Part shown: positions 23,542 to 35,420 of the stretch, piece after piece | Numbering within the stretch: the stretch's first letter is position 1 | How the letters are laid out: every line of letters begins with the position of its first letter | Position numbers and translations under genes: made by a program | Assembly (NCBI GenBank): GCA_013399115.1 | Contig: VXAA01003991.1 | Coordinates: forward strand, 628,754 to 692,753 | Length of the DNA stretch: 64,000 nt | Origin: Anseranas semipalmata | Lineage: Eukaryota > Chordata > Aves > Anseriformes > Anseranatidae | Reading direction: 5' to 3' | The notes under the pieces: generated by a model | Seen by the model: the letters and a program-made list of their open reading frames with translations, nothing else | Databases searched by the model: none | What the model was told of the DNA's origin: nothing

Positions 23542-26500
23542 GTAAGTGACATTTAGCATACTGTCTTGCCACACAGCATTAAAGAAAAGCTTGTTTTCCC
23601 CAGAAATAGAGGTAACACTTAACCTGAATCCATCCGTCAAGCTTAGAAGTTGTCATTTAAATTATACGTGATGCTCTAGATTACAGTGCTGGGTATTGGT
23701 TGTTGAAGAACTTTCATGCAAACATAAACAAAGCACTTCAAAAATTTAATATGGATACTTCTACTTTTGAAACATAGCAAATTCATCAAACCATTTAGAA
23801 ATTTGTTTTTCATGCTCTTTTTAGAGACAGAATTCATCATTTTCTAAAACACAATTTGTGACAAAGCTTACTGGTTATGTCCATCCAACCACAGTAACTG
23901 GAAGCTCTTGTGATGTTACTGTCAGGAACAATTGTTTCTGGGCTAGCTGTAAAGGCGAAGGATTTTTATGCTTCTTCATGCCACGGTTGTATATACAGTC
24001 AAAATGACTCATAATGTAATTCTGTGGTTTTTTGTTTTTTGGTTTTTTTTTGTAGATATTTATTTACCCTTGTAAATTCAATTGAATGTTTTCAGAAGAA
24101 AATAGGATGCTAGAACTGGCCATGCCACCCAGTGTTAATGCTAGGGAATTGTTTCTCATTGCTTCTTTTAATAAAAAGTCTGGAGGAAAGCAGACAGATT
24201 TATTAAGTGGCAAGTCCCAAACAAGCTTAAAGGAGGCTTTTTTCTTTCCATTAGCGTAAGGCGTTGCCCTTGATACAGGTAGTCCCTTTGTCTTAAAGCT
24301 ATTGCCTAGTTAATCTTGATTCCCCAGTTTTGGGGGCAAGGCATTGGGATAGAAGGAGTGATCATTGGATCTGCTATGACCATTCTTATGTCATTGGGAA
24401 TTAGTATTTTTAATGCTTATGTTATTTTCACAGCTTTGTATGTTTATGAACTAACTTATCAAACTGGAGGTTGTGTGGCTCAGCAACTGAAACACTTGTT
24501 TGCTTGTACCTAAGACTGACTCTAGTCTTCCATCTAGAGATGGAAGTTGCCCTGATTGTTTGTATTTCGTCTTCTTATTGTAGTTCACTGGTCTCAATCT
24601 TTTGTGCTAAGTACAAAGTGAAGATAAAATGCTAAAGTATTAGCCTTAATGATTCATAAATCTAAATGAACAATATGGGAAGTCATGGGAGGAGCTTACA
24701 GACAGCCAACACATATATAACTTCAATGACTTTTCTTAGGTTGTGTCCTAAGCAGAACAACTAGTAAATTTAGTTTCTTAAGGAACTAAGAACCATAAAC
24801 TGTTCTTCTCTTCTGCAATAACCCCAGTTTTCCTCTGTTGTCATGTCTTCTATGCTACCTTCCTGATCCAGAGCTATACATACACCCATGACTAACTGCC
24901 TTCAGCAAATAGAACACAAAATGGCCAAGTTGTTAGCCAAACAGAATACTTGGGCCTGAGTTTCTCCACTCAGTGGAGAAACTCATTCATGTTCCTCCCC
25001 CTTATCAAGCCACCACCTCTTCTTGTAGAAACATGATAGATTAAAGCTTCTGCCCATCTTAATGGAAATTCTCCTAAAGTTTTAAAAAAACAGTATGAAA
25101 ATGGATGGTCAGACAAATGGTAAACCTGGGGACAAAAAAAAAACATTCGTAAGTCTCTTTTTCTTAGGTAAGGAATTAAGTTAGAAAGTGGTGAAGTAGT
25201 TGATTTTAAAAATTACAAGATGAAAAGCTTTGGTGTTTTTGGTTAAAGCCAGAATTTTGGATGCTGCTCTTAAAACTGGAGCAGTGGTGGTGTCTTCAGG
25301 CAATTTCAGAGCATGGTACAGCTCTCCAAGCTTCTTGAAAATTGGTGAGATAGTGGAAGGAAGGAACTTGATCAGGTCCTGCACTGAAGGAGAGGATAAC
25401 AGAAGTCAGCTATTTTACTTGCTTCTTGGTAGCAGCCAAATGACCATTCAATATACACATACTATACTCGGCCAGCAGTTACAAATTTACTGGCTGATTA
25501 CCATTTACTCTAAACATAAGTGGGGGGAATCACTGGAGACATGGGTGGAAAAGTTGGGGTAGGAAATAGGTTATTCTGGCTGGATGGGTAAAAGGATTTC
25601 AGGAAATAATTCACAGGCAAACCAGTGTTCTTTTCTTTTCTGCTATGAATCTTGTTATTTTTAAAAACTTGTTTCAGCCAAAGCATTATTGATTTTTGAA
25701 TGACGAGATGAAATGTTTCTGGCTGCATTCAAACTGAAAATATAAGAATTTCTCCCTTATCCACATATCACCCAGCTGGCAATGTATGGACTAAAGACAG
25801 TCCATTTGTAAGGGTAGTTTCTGTGAATGAAGGGATTCTGATTACTGCATGGGGGAAAACTCACATAAAATAAGAGTACTCTCTATTTTTGCGAGAATTT
25901 TTAAATGATGCGGTAGTGCTTAAGGCACTTTTATGAAAAAATATATTACAGATACAGTAACATATTCTGGAAAAAAAAATCTATCATATCCTCATAAAAG
26001 GCCAGCAGAGGATAGGGAGGTAAATAATTCACTAATTCAGCTATACACTGACTGAAGTCTGTTACAGTGTTTAGGGGATTGAAATATAATATATTAAAAA
26101 TTCTTGGAGCGTTTGCCCGAGTTCAAAGATCTGTAATATTGTTTTAAAATCTGTTATAATGCCCCTACTTTTGTGACGAAATATATGACTGTGAAAGGCA
26201 ATTCTTTAGTTTACAGACTGTTTGATAATAGAATATTGTACATAAAAATATTGCTACCTTGCTACAATTAGCATCTCAAAGGACATTTGTTCTTGTAGTT
26301 AAAAGCCTGAGCCAGGGCACAGAAGGCCACCATTCATTATCCCATGTGACTTTAAGCAAGCCACTTAATCTCTCTGGGAAACATTTAACCGCTGATAAAA
26401 TATTTCATTTTTCGTCCTTGTCTGTTGAGATTTACACACTTTGGGACCAGTTTAGCTGTGTTATGGTGACACGTAGCACCTAGCATATTGAGTCTTCCAA

Positions 26501-29500
26501 GTGCTCTGTCTCTGATGCGATAATAAAGCAGCTTACTCCATTGCAGAGACTTACTTGTGCTATAAAAATTTATAGCAGTAGATCTTATGTTTCAAATGAT
26601 GATGATGGTGATGCTATAAATACATGGTCAGAAAGATTTGACCTGAACCAACACTGCAGATCCAAACATTTGATTGATGATGTTTGGGTCCCACATCTCT
26701 AGTTCTGAGTACTACCAGAGAGATGGGATCAGATTGTTTGTAGCTTAAGCATGGGTTCTAGTGACAGCTGTAGATCTTAATGGGAAGCCTTCAGCTGAAT
26801 GAAATCTCTAGAGAGGAGAACATGAGAAGAAGTGATGTCTCACTCTGGTATTTTCAGGTTTGTCCCGATATACCAGATGTTTGAAAAAAAAATGTAGAAT
26901 AAGTTATATGTCTTTTCTGCTAATGAGGCACTGCATTGGTAAGACACTGGTCATCCCTTGGTAGGACAGAGTCAAGCAGCTGCTTTGCTAACAAGAATAG
27001 AAAGACTGTGTTGAAGTTCTCAGTGAAAGCATTGTACTGCGCCCACGGGTGGTTATGTGCATCAGCCGTGCCCTCTGCTGGCTGGAGCCTCAGAGACTCT
27101 GTAGCATGCATCTGAATAATTTTTCTCACGCTCCAGTGAAGAAAAGAGTGAAAAAGCATTTAGGCACGGATTGTTACACTGACAGAGTAGGGCAGATTAA
27201 GGTTTTTAACTCAAGAACTCTGTGTTTTGGATATATAAGTTTGGTATATGCAACATGAAAACTTAAACTGTGCATTGGATTTACAGACAGCCTACGTTTG
27301 TGTATTATTAGTCGAGTGCCCTTAATTACTAGTTGGGCCCAGCAGTGAGGTACTTCGTACTTTGTTGTGGCATTAACAATATTATTATTATGGGACTGCA
27401 GGGTTCCTTTGGCCTCCCTTTTAAATGGCTGGTTGTTAGGTCCCCGCCTCAGGAAATCATCACTTGACACTAACAAGCTATCATCTTGTCTCAGCCTGGT
27501 AGTAGCCTGGGGGAGCAGTATGCTCCAGAAGGACACTGCCAACATATGGTGTATTTTTTCTGCAGGATCTTGAAGTTCTGTTGAATAAATATATTTTTCT
27601 GAGATGAAAACAAAGGCAGACAAAGGTGACTGCATATTGTCTGAGGTCCGCATATATGCAGCTGAACACCACTGTCCACAGCTGTGTGCACAGAAACAAA
27701 ATGTTTGCTCGACATACAAAATAGTGATTCACATCAATTTTCATACTCTGTTTGTGTCCGATTACTAATCAATAAATACCTTATTAGTTATTAACTAAGG
27801 GATATACAAGCATACACTGAAAAATGTCATCTAATTACTACTGGCCAAGGAGAACTGTAATCAATATACAGTGATGGTGGTAACACATTAGTGAACATAA
27901 TGAAATTCAAAGTTATTCCCTTAAGGATGCTAAATTGATAGATGCCCTATACCTCCCTGCGCTTTACTTTCTCATATGTAATGAGGGGACAACAAACGCA
28001 GGAAGATTTTGCAGTCCTGAGTACAGCGAGGAGAAAAGTAGCTGCTGAAGGTTCAGAACACCTGCAGAAAAGAACTGTTCTCTAAAGATCCAGATCCTTG
28101 ACTGGTAGACAAAAAAGCTAAGGATAGATCTCAAATACTTTATGTTTACATAATTTTTTATAAAGAAAAATATCATGACGCTGGGTTAAAATTTCAGTGG
28201 AGTCTTTCCAGCAAAATGGACAGAAGGGTTTGGGATAACCACGTTGCGGGAAAAATTTAAAACTGTTAAGGGATGAAGTTAGACCAGTTAACTTTTTGAA
28301 TCTGTTGCTGGCCACCTATATTCTGGTTAGACAAGAAAAAACCTGCAGCAAAAGAACAGTAAAAAAGATTTCTTTAAGAAAGATGAAGTCGTAGTTTAGT
28401 AAAGCATTTTTTTGTTTTTGTTTTTGAAACCATACAATATTACTTCTTATCGATGTTATTCTTTGGAATGAAACTCATGACTCTGCCTTGAAATCTCAGG
28501 TCCTAATCTTGCAGGCTGCTTTGCCTTGGCAGAATGGGTATCTGCTAGTGTGAAGAAGCTTACACAAACAGGCTGTGCAAAACCTTCCAAATATTTTTTA
28601 TTGTGTATGCTCGAAGGACAGAATTTAGTTGTCTTCTTAAAAAGGTCACTGGTGCTTTGTAATTGAATATGTTTTAAAATTATGTAACTGTCTGCTGTCT
28701 TGTTGTTTGTATTGATATATGATGGATAGATACATGTACAAATCTAATCTGTGTCTGGAGGTTGTCTAGTGCATATTGTACAGGCCTGAAATCTTCCACG
28801 CAATTCTTTGCTTATATATATAAAGCAGGGTGTCCCAGTATGGTGCACGGATTAACGCAGATTTTCCTGGACTTCTTTGGATGCTAGTCACATCCTAGGC
28901 TGTCTGCAAAGTGGTCTTACTGGCCTGTCTCTCAAAATCTCTCTGCACATTGTGATTTTTCAAACAGAGAAGCAAGAAACTGCAAGGGAGGGACTAGAGT
29001 ATGATTTCACTTCTGTTCAGATTCTGTAATAGCCAACAGCCATCTCTCTTGAAAGTGCTAATATTTTTGGGTGTCCCAGAATAAGCAACACAATAAACCA
29101 GATCCAGATTCTTCAGGTAGAGAAGCAGAATTTTAATGAAAATTTTAGCAAAATCTGTGCATGTTGAAGGAGGGCACTGAAGGTAGTTGAACATCTTTCA
29201 TTTAGACCTCTTCATTAAACCCAATTCAGCATTCCCCAGTCCCTGAGTATTGCCAGCCTGCATTCTGCCTGGAAGTGTGAAGTACAAAATAATGAATGGT
29301 AATCAAAATGAAATGATTGTTCATCTAGTATTTAATCTTTTTAAAAGTATAAGAACATAAGAAACTGAAACTACAAGGCTACAGAGACAACTTAATGATT
29401 ACGGGAAATGCAATTAGTGGAAAGTGATTTTCATTTTTGTCTGCTTCAGGAGAATACAAGTTTGGCTTTGAACATAAGGTAGTCACCAGCAATGGAAGGA

Positions 29501-32500
29501 GTAGCTCTCCTTTTCCTTCTTTCCTCCTTCCTTATTCCATGAAGGCTCTTGCTGCCTCCATGGTGACTCTTTGACATAGAAAGAGGCAAGACAAATATAA
29601 TACAGAACAAAATAATGTGTTTGGAAAATACTGTAATTATACACACCATGTAGGTGGCCTGAATCTCACTATGACATGAAGTTTGTAGGATTGAAAGCAT
29701 CAGTTCCAGATACATGTAGGTAACAGAATTATCCAAAATGAAAATTCAAAAAGTGGTTGGTAAAGCATTGTGCATGAGAGCACAAGGTAACTGTGGACGG
29801 AGCTTAGGAAGATGCATTTCTGTGGACAGTTTATTGCAATGGACTGCTTTTCTGTCACTTTTCTTATACTTTTCTTATCCTAGCTGGTCTCAAGAAAAGG
29901 AGATGGGATTGGATGGATGGATCTGATCTAATGTACCAGTTACTGTGTTCTTTTATCTTTATAATGGGCATTGGGAAAAGGTTGTCTATATTAAATGCCA
30001 GGTGGATAAAAACTGCGGTACAGGAAGACTAATCTGTCCACATTCCGTACTGCTTCATTGTTTCACTTCTGCAGTTCACTTCCTTTGCATCCACTGGGAG
30101 GTCCTAGCTGCTCTATCTTAACGCTTCTGTTTTTTTAACTTCTCGTTCCTGCTTCTTTCCTTGTGATTTCATCCCTTTCCCATCACAAATGCTCTGCTTG
30201 CTATTACTTGGCTGATAGTCAATAATATTTATGGAAAGACTTGTAGGGTTTTGTTATCCGGCAAGCTCTCTCATCCCAAAGTACTACAAATCCAGTGTCT
30301 TCCAGAGAGCTAGATGTTTCCAAAGAAGCCTAACCTCAGGAAATTTGTGATTTAACAAAGCAATGCAGCCTTTGAACTAAGACTCTGTATGCCAACATAA
30401 AATTTTAGCTGTGTTAAAGGGTTCTGCTGAAAAAATAAAACTTCATATAAGTCATACAAAATATGCTAAGACATTACCAGTAAAGTTTCCAGTTTTTAGA
30501 AATCCTTTGGTAGTTATTACAAGTTCAACCTGAAACAGAGGGACCTCAGATGTAGCAATAATGCAGAAGGTGTACTATGGCTTTTGTTTACCCAAGGTCA
30601 AGCAACCATTGTCAAAGCTGCAGTGAAGAAACTACATTTCTACAGAGGTGACCAAAACCTGCTGGTTTCCTTTGTACCAGACAGTTTGCTACAAATATAT
30701 TTTTTATTCATTATTCCACTTGTAACATTGATGGCAGGAATAGCTTTGACTTTTGGACTCAACACCATAAGTGCAATGAGAAAATTGTGACTGTCTCTGG
30801 GTAACTTGCTGTCCAGAAGCCATAAAACATTATTTCTCCATGTTAAATCTTCATCTATTTTTCTGCACATCTGTTATGACTGACAATCTGAAAATTTGAA
30901 GGCATTGCATGTAATATGGGTTTTCTGCTAGATTTAAGCATTAACTTTTCGTAAATAAAGAGCTACTATATTGAAATTCCAGATAGTTCTATTAGTGAGG
31001 TACGTTGTATCTGTGGGAGGTGATGATTTATTTATGCAGATCATGCCTAGCTCTAGGGAGATTTTTTTAATCTATCCATGCCAGCAGCCACTCTTTACCC
31101 ATTAGAAGTCAAGGCTTCTATTAAGCATCTGACATAATAATTTGGAAATATTATTTTATCAAATGAACTGCAGTTAATTGCTTCTAAATGCTTAAACTGA
31201 CTGTACATAAATCATAACTGGACTTGACATGAAACTGAGAATGGTTTTCTTCTGAGGTACATGTGCTACTGCAACATTGCTTTTGGCAATAAAATAATAT
31301 TAAGCAAAGAGCCTTATTGTAGCTATGCCGACTGTGTGTTTAAGAGTGGGTATTGACACATCTTAGACTTGAGTAATTTATTTTCTCTGAATTCCTTGCT
31401 GAATACACCAGGTTCTTTCATGTCTCTCCTTTGCGAGGAAAACATGTTGCTGTGTTGTCTCTGCAGGACAGCTGAGCATCTGCAGTGAAGACTTAAATTG
31501 CAACCCACAGGTCTTGTGTGTTTGCTGTTCTGTTCAGAGCTGAAGGAAAGTGCTTTCACTCTGTGGCCTGCCCTGTAGTGTCCTGGATGGCATGCCTTTC
31601 TGTGTCTGTCTGCCACCAGCCTCTTCTCCACATATGGGTATTACCTCTTTCACTGTCTTAGCTGTCAACTGCTGTCTGCCTCCCTTCCCTGGCTAATGGC
31701 ACAGAGCAGTGGTGCCCCCACTGGGAGAGCGCTCAGTGGCACACAGCTGTGTGCAGGGCACGTGGTTTTGGGTTTTGTGAGCAGAACAGATCAAAAAGTT
31801 GGTCCTGAGATTATGGATCACAGACACTGGAAGTGAAGCAGGGGAGTCCCAGGTCCCCAGCATCATTGCATCTTCCACTGTTGAGTTTTCCTACAGAGCA
31901 AACTGGCTTCCACCAAATAGCCTGGTTAGGAAATAGTAAGGCATAGAGAATATCCCATGCACACAGCCTTTTGCCCAAATGGCACAGAAACAGTCACGTG
32001 TACTTGCTAGGGCTGGCTGAACAGAGAAACCAGGACTGGTGACCCGTGTCAGTAGGGAGTGAAGAAGCAGACCAGATGAGTTGTGTATTGGCCAGACAGA
32101 ACAACTGAAAGCCAAGAAGGGAAAATCTAAGATAAGGAGAGGGCTTGGGAGAAGAGGAGGAGAAGAAAGAAGGAAGGATGAACTGCTACAGCTCAAATTT
32201 TAAATGAAGCTGTAATATTTGAAGACAACATCTACATTAAAGTTAGAAACTTTTGAACAAGAGTTATAAATATATTTAATTAAAAACCACAGTGTCCTTG
32301 TAGATATTGTGAAAAGTGAAAAAAGGTTACATTAATCAAATAAATTTTATGCTGCAAAGTCCCACAGATCTAAAGTTAAGCCAAATATTTTTAATAGCTA
32401 GTATTCATATAGAATGAAATTAATCCCTGCATAGAGCGTTAATCCTGCCGACTGCTGAGAATGAAGTCCAGATTGAGATGGCTTTAACTGGCTTAACTTG

Positions 32501-32852
32501 TTGTATACAAAATGGCATTATCAACAAATGTGCTTTTCAAATGCAGGTGTTAAAAATGTGAACTGTAAAAAAAAAAAAAATGTTCCTCATTCGGGATTAT
32601 CCTTTCATAGGTATAATCAGTATATACAAACCAGTATATCTTTGGCACAAATAGTAGTTTATAAAACTAAACTGGAGAAATAACATTCAAACTGAAGTGT
32701 CACCTAAGGAATAGAAAAGGTTACCTGTTACAGATAAACCACAGAGTTACATCTGCTTTACGACTTTCAGGAGTGATTTCTCTGTGCAAATAAAACCTTT
32801 AGAATTTCAAACACAGCCAGGAGAAGAGAATATTCTCACTTTCATGAGTCAT
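23542..32852. other. Intergenic region between ARL8-like and hyaluronidase genes
   Basis: No recognised gene. It contains an exon-like segment on the minus strand near 25.2-25.4 kb, a CTCF-like motif near 27.07 kb in a block that is open in several minus-strand frames (27.2-27.7 kb), and short AT-rich repeats. The 3' untranslated region of the hyaluronidase gene must occupy the right end. An ATTAAA on the minus strand (32275-32280) is a possible poly(A) signal but is unproven. Confidence 0.5.
27067..27082 (-). promoter_or_regulatory. CTCF-like site
   Basis: The plus strand reads GTGCCCTCTGCTGGCT, which fits the reverse form of the CTCF core (CCCTCTGCTGG). Confidence 0.35.
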
Positions 32853-33512
32853 TTATATTAAGGTTCTCAAAATTAGAATTAAACAGAGTAGATAGAACAT
32901 CCTTATCTTATAGGGTGAAGAACTACTGCAAGTACGAGTGTTGTTTGCTTCTACATCATATATAGTTGCAGCTGTGACAGCGTTATATTCTGCAATTGTT
33001 ATATGGAGTGTATTATTTCCAGTGTCAGGTTGGAAATCTTCTATTTCAGGATGTGTAGATAACGTCACCTTACTCTGAGAGGTAACTGAAAATACAGTCC
33101 TGTTAGACAGGTTCTCTTCTTCAGAAGCTTCTATATTAGAAAGTGAATTTGAGGATATCTGAATGCAAATATCTTCTGAAATGCAAGCACGGAGGTAATG
33201 GATGTCACTGATATCAACTCTAGGTTCACAACTGTGCCCTGCATAACAGTGGCAGTCAAATTTTTCTATGAATGTTTGCAGATCCTGAAATGCTGGTTGC
33301 CCTTGTAGAGTGTATTTTCCATCCTTTGTCATTCGAATGACAATATTCTCTGGGTTCAAGTGAAGATAGTCACTGGAATTCCATTTTTTCCGTGCACAGG
33401 CACCAGAGTCTTGGCATAATACTTGGCTACAGATTCTGGCTGCCATTGTGACATTGATGAGGTAAGGAGTCAAAGTCCTCCTAAGGTAGTTGTCCAGAGT
33501 CCTACAGGTGTT
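32853..33512 (-). CDS. SPAM1: Hyaluronidase, last coding exon (residues 354-572)
   Basis: The acceptor is CTCTTTTTACAG, and the stop codon ends at 32853. The exon begins NTCRTLDNYL and continues with the PH-20-type block CSQVLCQDSGACARKKWNSS, DYLHLNP, and the Cys-rich CHCYAGHSC and CISEDIC. After residue 470 comes a low-complexity linker rich in Ser, Thr, Glu and Asn with sequons near 490, 520 and 543. The end, IRMFYLLCLILILRTLI, is a hydrophobic stretch with no cytoplasmic tail, as expected for GPI addition. The linker is much longer than in human PH-20 and is probably fast evolving. Confidence 0.93.
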   Translation of the reverse strand, partial: NTCRTLDNYLRRTLTPYLINVTMAARICSQVLCQDSGACARKKWNSSDYLHLNPENIVIRMTKDGKYTLQGQPAFQDLQTFIEKFDCHCYAGHSCEPRVDISDIHYLRACISEDICIQISSNSLSNIEASEEENLSNRTVFSVTSQSKVTLSTHPEIEDFQPDTGNNTLHITIAEYNAVTAATIYDVEANNTRTCSSSSPYKIRMFYLLCLILILRTLI

Positions 33513-35330
33513 CTGTAAAAAGAGCATATCTGAAAAGTTAAGTACAGAAACTATTAAAATGTTGTTGTTACAATAACAGTACTGTAGTGGATATCTATAA
33601 ATGTTTATCCTGAGGTTTTGATAATAGTTATAACTGGTTGAAAGCAGGTTTATAGAAGTTGCTATATAGTTCAAGGACCACAGTAAATTTATCTTGGGTG
33701 GTTGTTGGTATATTACTAAAAGCACTTGTATCAGAAAGTAGATGACTTTAAGCTTTCATTTTATCTGTATGAGATTTCCTGTAGCATTTTGAATCAGATG
33801 TATTTTAAAAAGTTACATGAAGGATCAAAGTTCCTTTTTATGTGTCCTGAATATTTTGAATGGATCTTGAAAAAAAAAAAGAAGAGACAAAACACTTCTT
33901 CAGCCTGAACAAATAATTCTTCTATTAAATCACCCTGTGATACTCTTCAATTTTCCCCTGACGAGAGTTGCTAGGCTGCAGGAATAGGGAGCTTTCACAG
34001 CATTTTTGAATGGAAAGCTTTTTGGGAGGATGGTCAAATTAAAAGTACGCTAAGAGGACATCTAATCGATCATGAAACTGTAACATATTCTGCATATGCT
34101 TGGCACAGTTTAATAACTAGAGGTTTGGGGAACTTGTAGTTTCTGAAACTATGTCTTCTTAGGGCATTTGCCTAATACCACACAACAATAAACAGAAAAA
34201 TCTAGTATTTACACCCATGGAGATCATCTCAGTGAATCTGAGGTATATGTAGTTGTTTGGTTTTTTTTAGATGTATATAAAATCCCTGCCTAGAAAATTC
34301 TGGTTTATGCAGTTCATGCAGAAGCGAGGCTCACAGTAATATTTCATTGCTGAGATGCTACAGACTGTGATACCCTTGAAAAAAGGCGCCATTAGTGCAC
34401 CAATACATAGTCTGACTGGGCTGCAGAAAATCCTGTTTGCTCACACAAATTTCAAACAATAAAAAATGAAAAATGTTCTGTGTTCTGGTACTGNCAGGTG
34501 CAACTGATATGCTTTCTCAGAAATAGGGACATACAATGAATTGTCAGTGGGATTCTTTTGAGAATTTGACCCTTACAGAGCTGAGGAGGTTTATTTGGCC
34601 ATTCTGTCTGTGACAGGAGGTTCAGCAGTGCTGAAGAGTTTCAGTTCTTTGCTCTTACAAAAGAGTCTTCCCATACAGTAGTTTATTCTATTTAGCTTGC
34701 CTGGGTATGAATGAGCTAGTTCAAAAGATTTGAACGTCCTTATAACAATGTTTCCCAAAATGTGTATTTGACCTTCCTAAGACAGTCTGATTTTTCTTCC
34801 TCTTCTGACTCAGATCTTTCTTACCCTGGAATTAGACAAAGTAGTACTTACAGCATACAGAACAGGCTAGAGCTGAAATTTCACACACTGACCCCTCCTA
34901 GTGTTTTAAATATTATTGCCAAGTGCACCATTTTAAAAATAAAAAGTGGAAGGTTTTTTTTTAAGAACTGTTCTGTGCAAGTTCAAGTAATTTTTTCTGT
35001 ACCTCAGGAGTGGAATGTATGAAGACATGGGAATTCTTTCCTTAGATTTACTGAACAGGTGGTAACTTGTTTACAGTTGTCTTGGTAGCTTGTCCAGTTA
35101 CTCATAGCCAACACTGAAACTTCAAAAAATTGAACATTCTGCGTAGTCAATGGCAATCTTCATAAGCCTCAAATGAGCTTGGTTTTTGATTAGTGAAGAC
35201 AGTAGGTCTGCTGACAATGTGGAGTCATCATTTTTAAAGTAGAAGATACGATGTAAATAATTAGAATGCTTTATATCCTTTGCACTTTATTGTTCTTTAA
35301 AAATGTCATATAATAATTAATCTGGCATAC
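33513..35330 (-). other. Hyaluronidase intron, third part
   Basis: AT-rich sequence with one ambiguous base at 34494. No repeat or further exon recognised. Confidence 0.8.
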
Positions 35331-35420
35331 CTTATTTTGTGTTAAATTCATATCACCCCAGATCACAATTCCAGAAGCACCCAGTGCAGCAGATTCTCCA
35401 ATGGTATTTACCAGGTCATC
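35331..35420 (-). CDS. SPAM1: Hyaluronidase, second coding exon (residues 324-353)
   Basis: A 90-nt exon with an acceptor ending ACTCTCAG and a donor AAG|GTATGC. It encodes [20 protein letters not shown] then [11 protein letters not shown] small 90-nt exon at this place is characteristic of vertebrate hyaluronidase genes. The segment closes the catalytic barrel, and the Trp of IVIW lines the active site. The sequon NLT is at residue 348. Confidence 0.94.

Noticed and set aside
24316..24513. Plus-strand hydrophobic frame (SAMTILMSLGISIFNAYVIF)
   Set aside because: No donor or acceptor pair and no homology; composition explains it.
30500..30789. Plus-strand open frame of 96 residues with a hydrophobic segment near the C-terminus
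   Set aside because: No family recognised. T-rich DNA produces hydrophobic frames by chance, the acceptor upstream is only fair, and no upstream exon could be joined.
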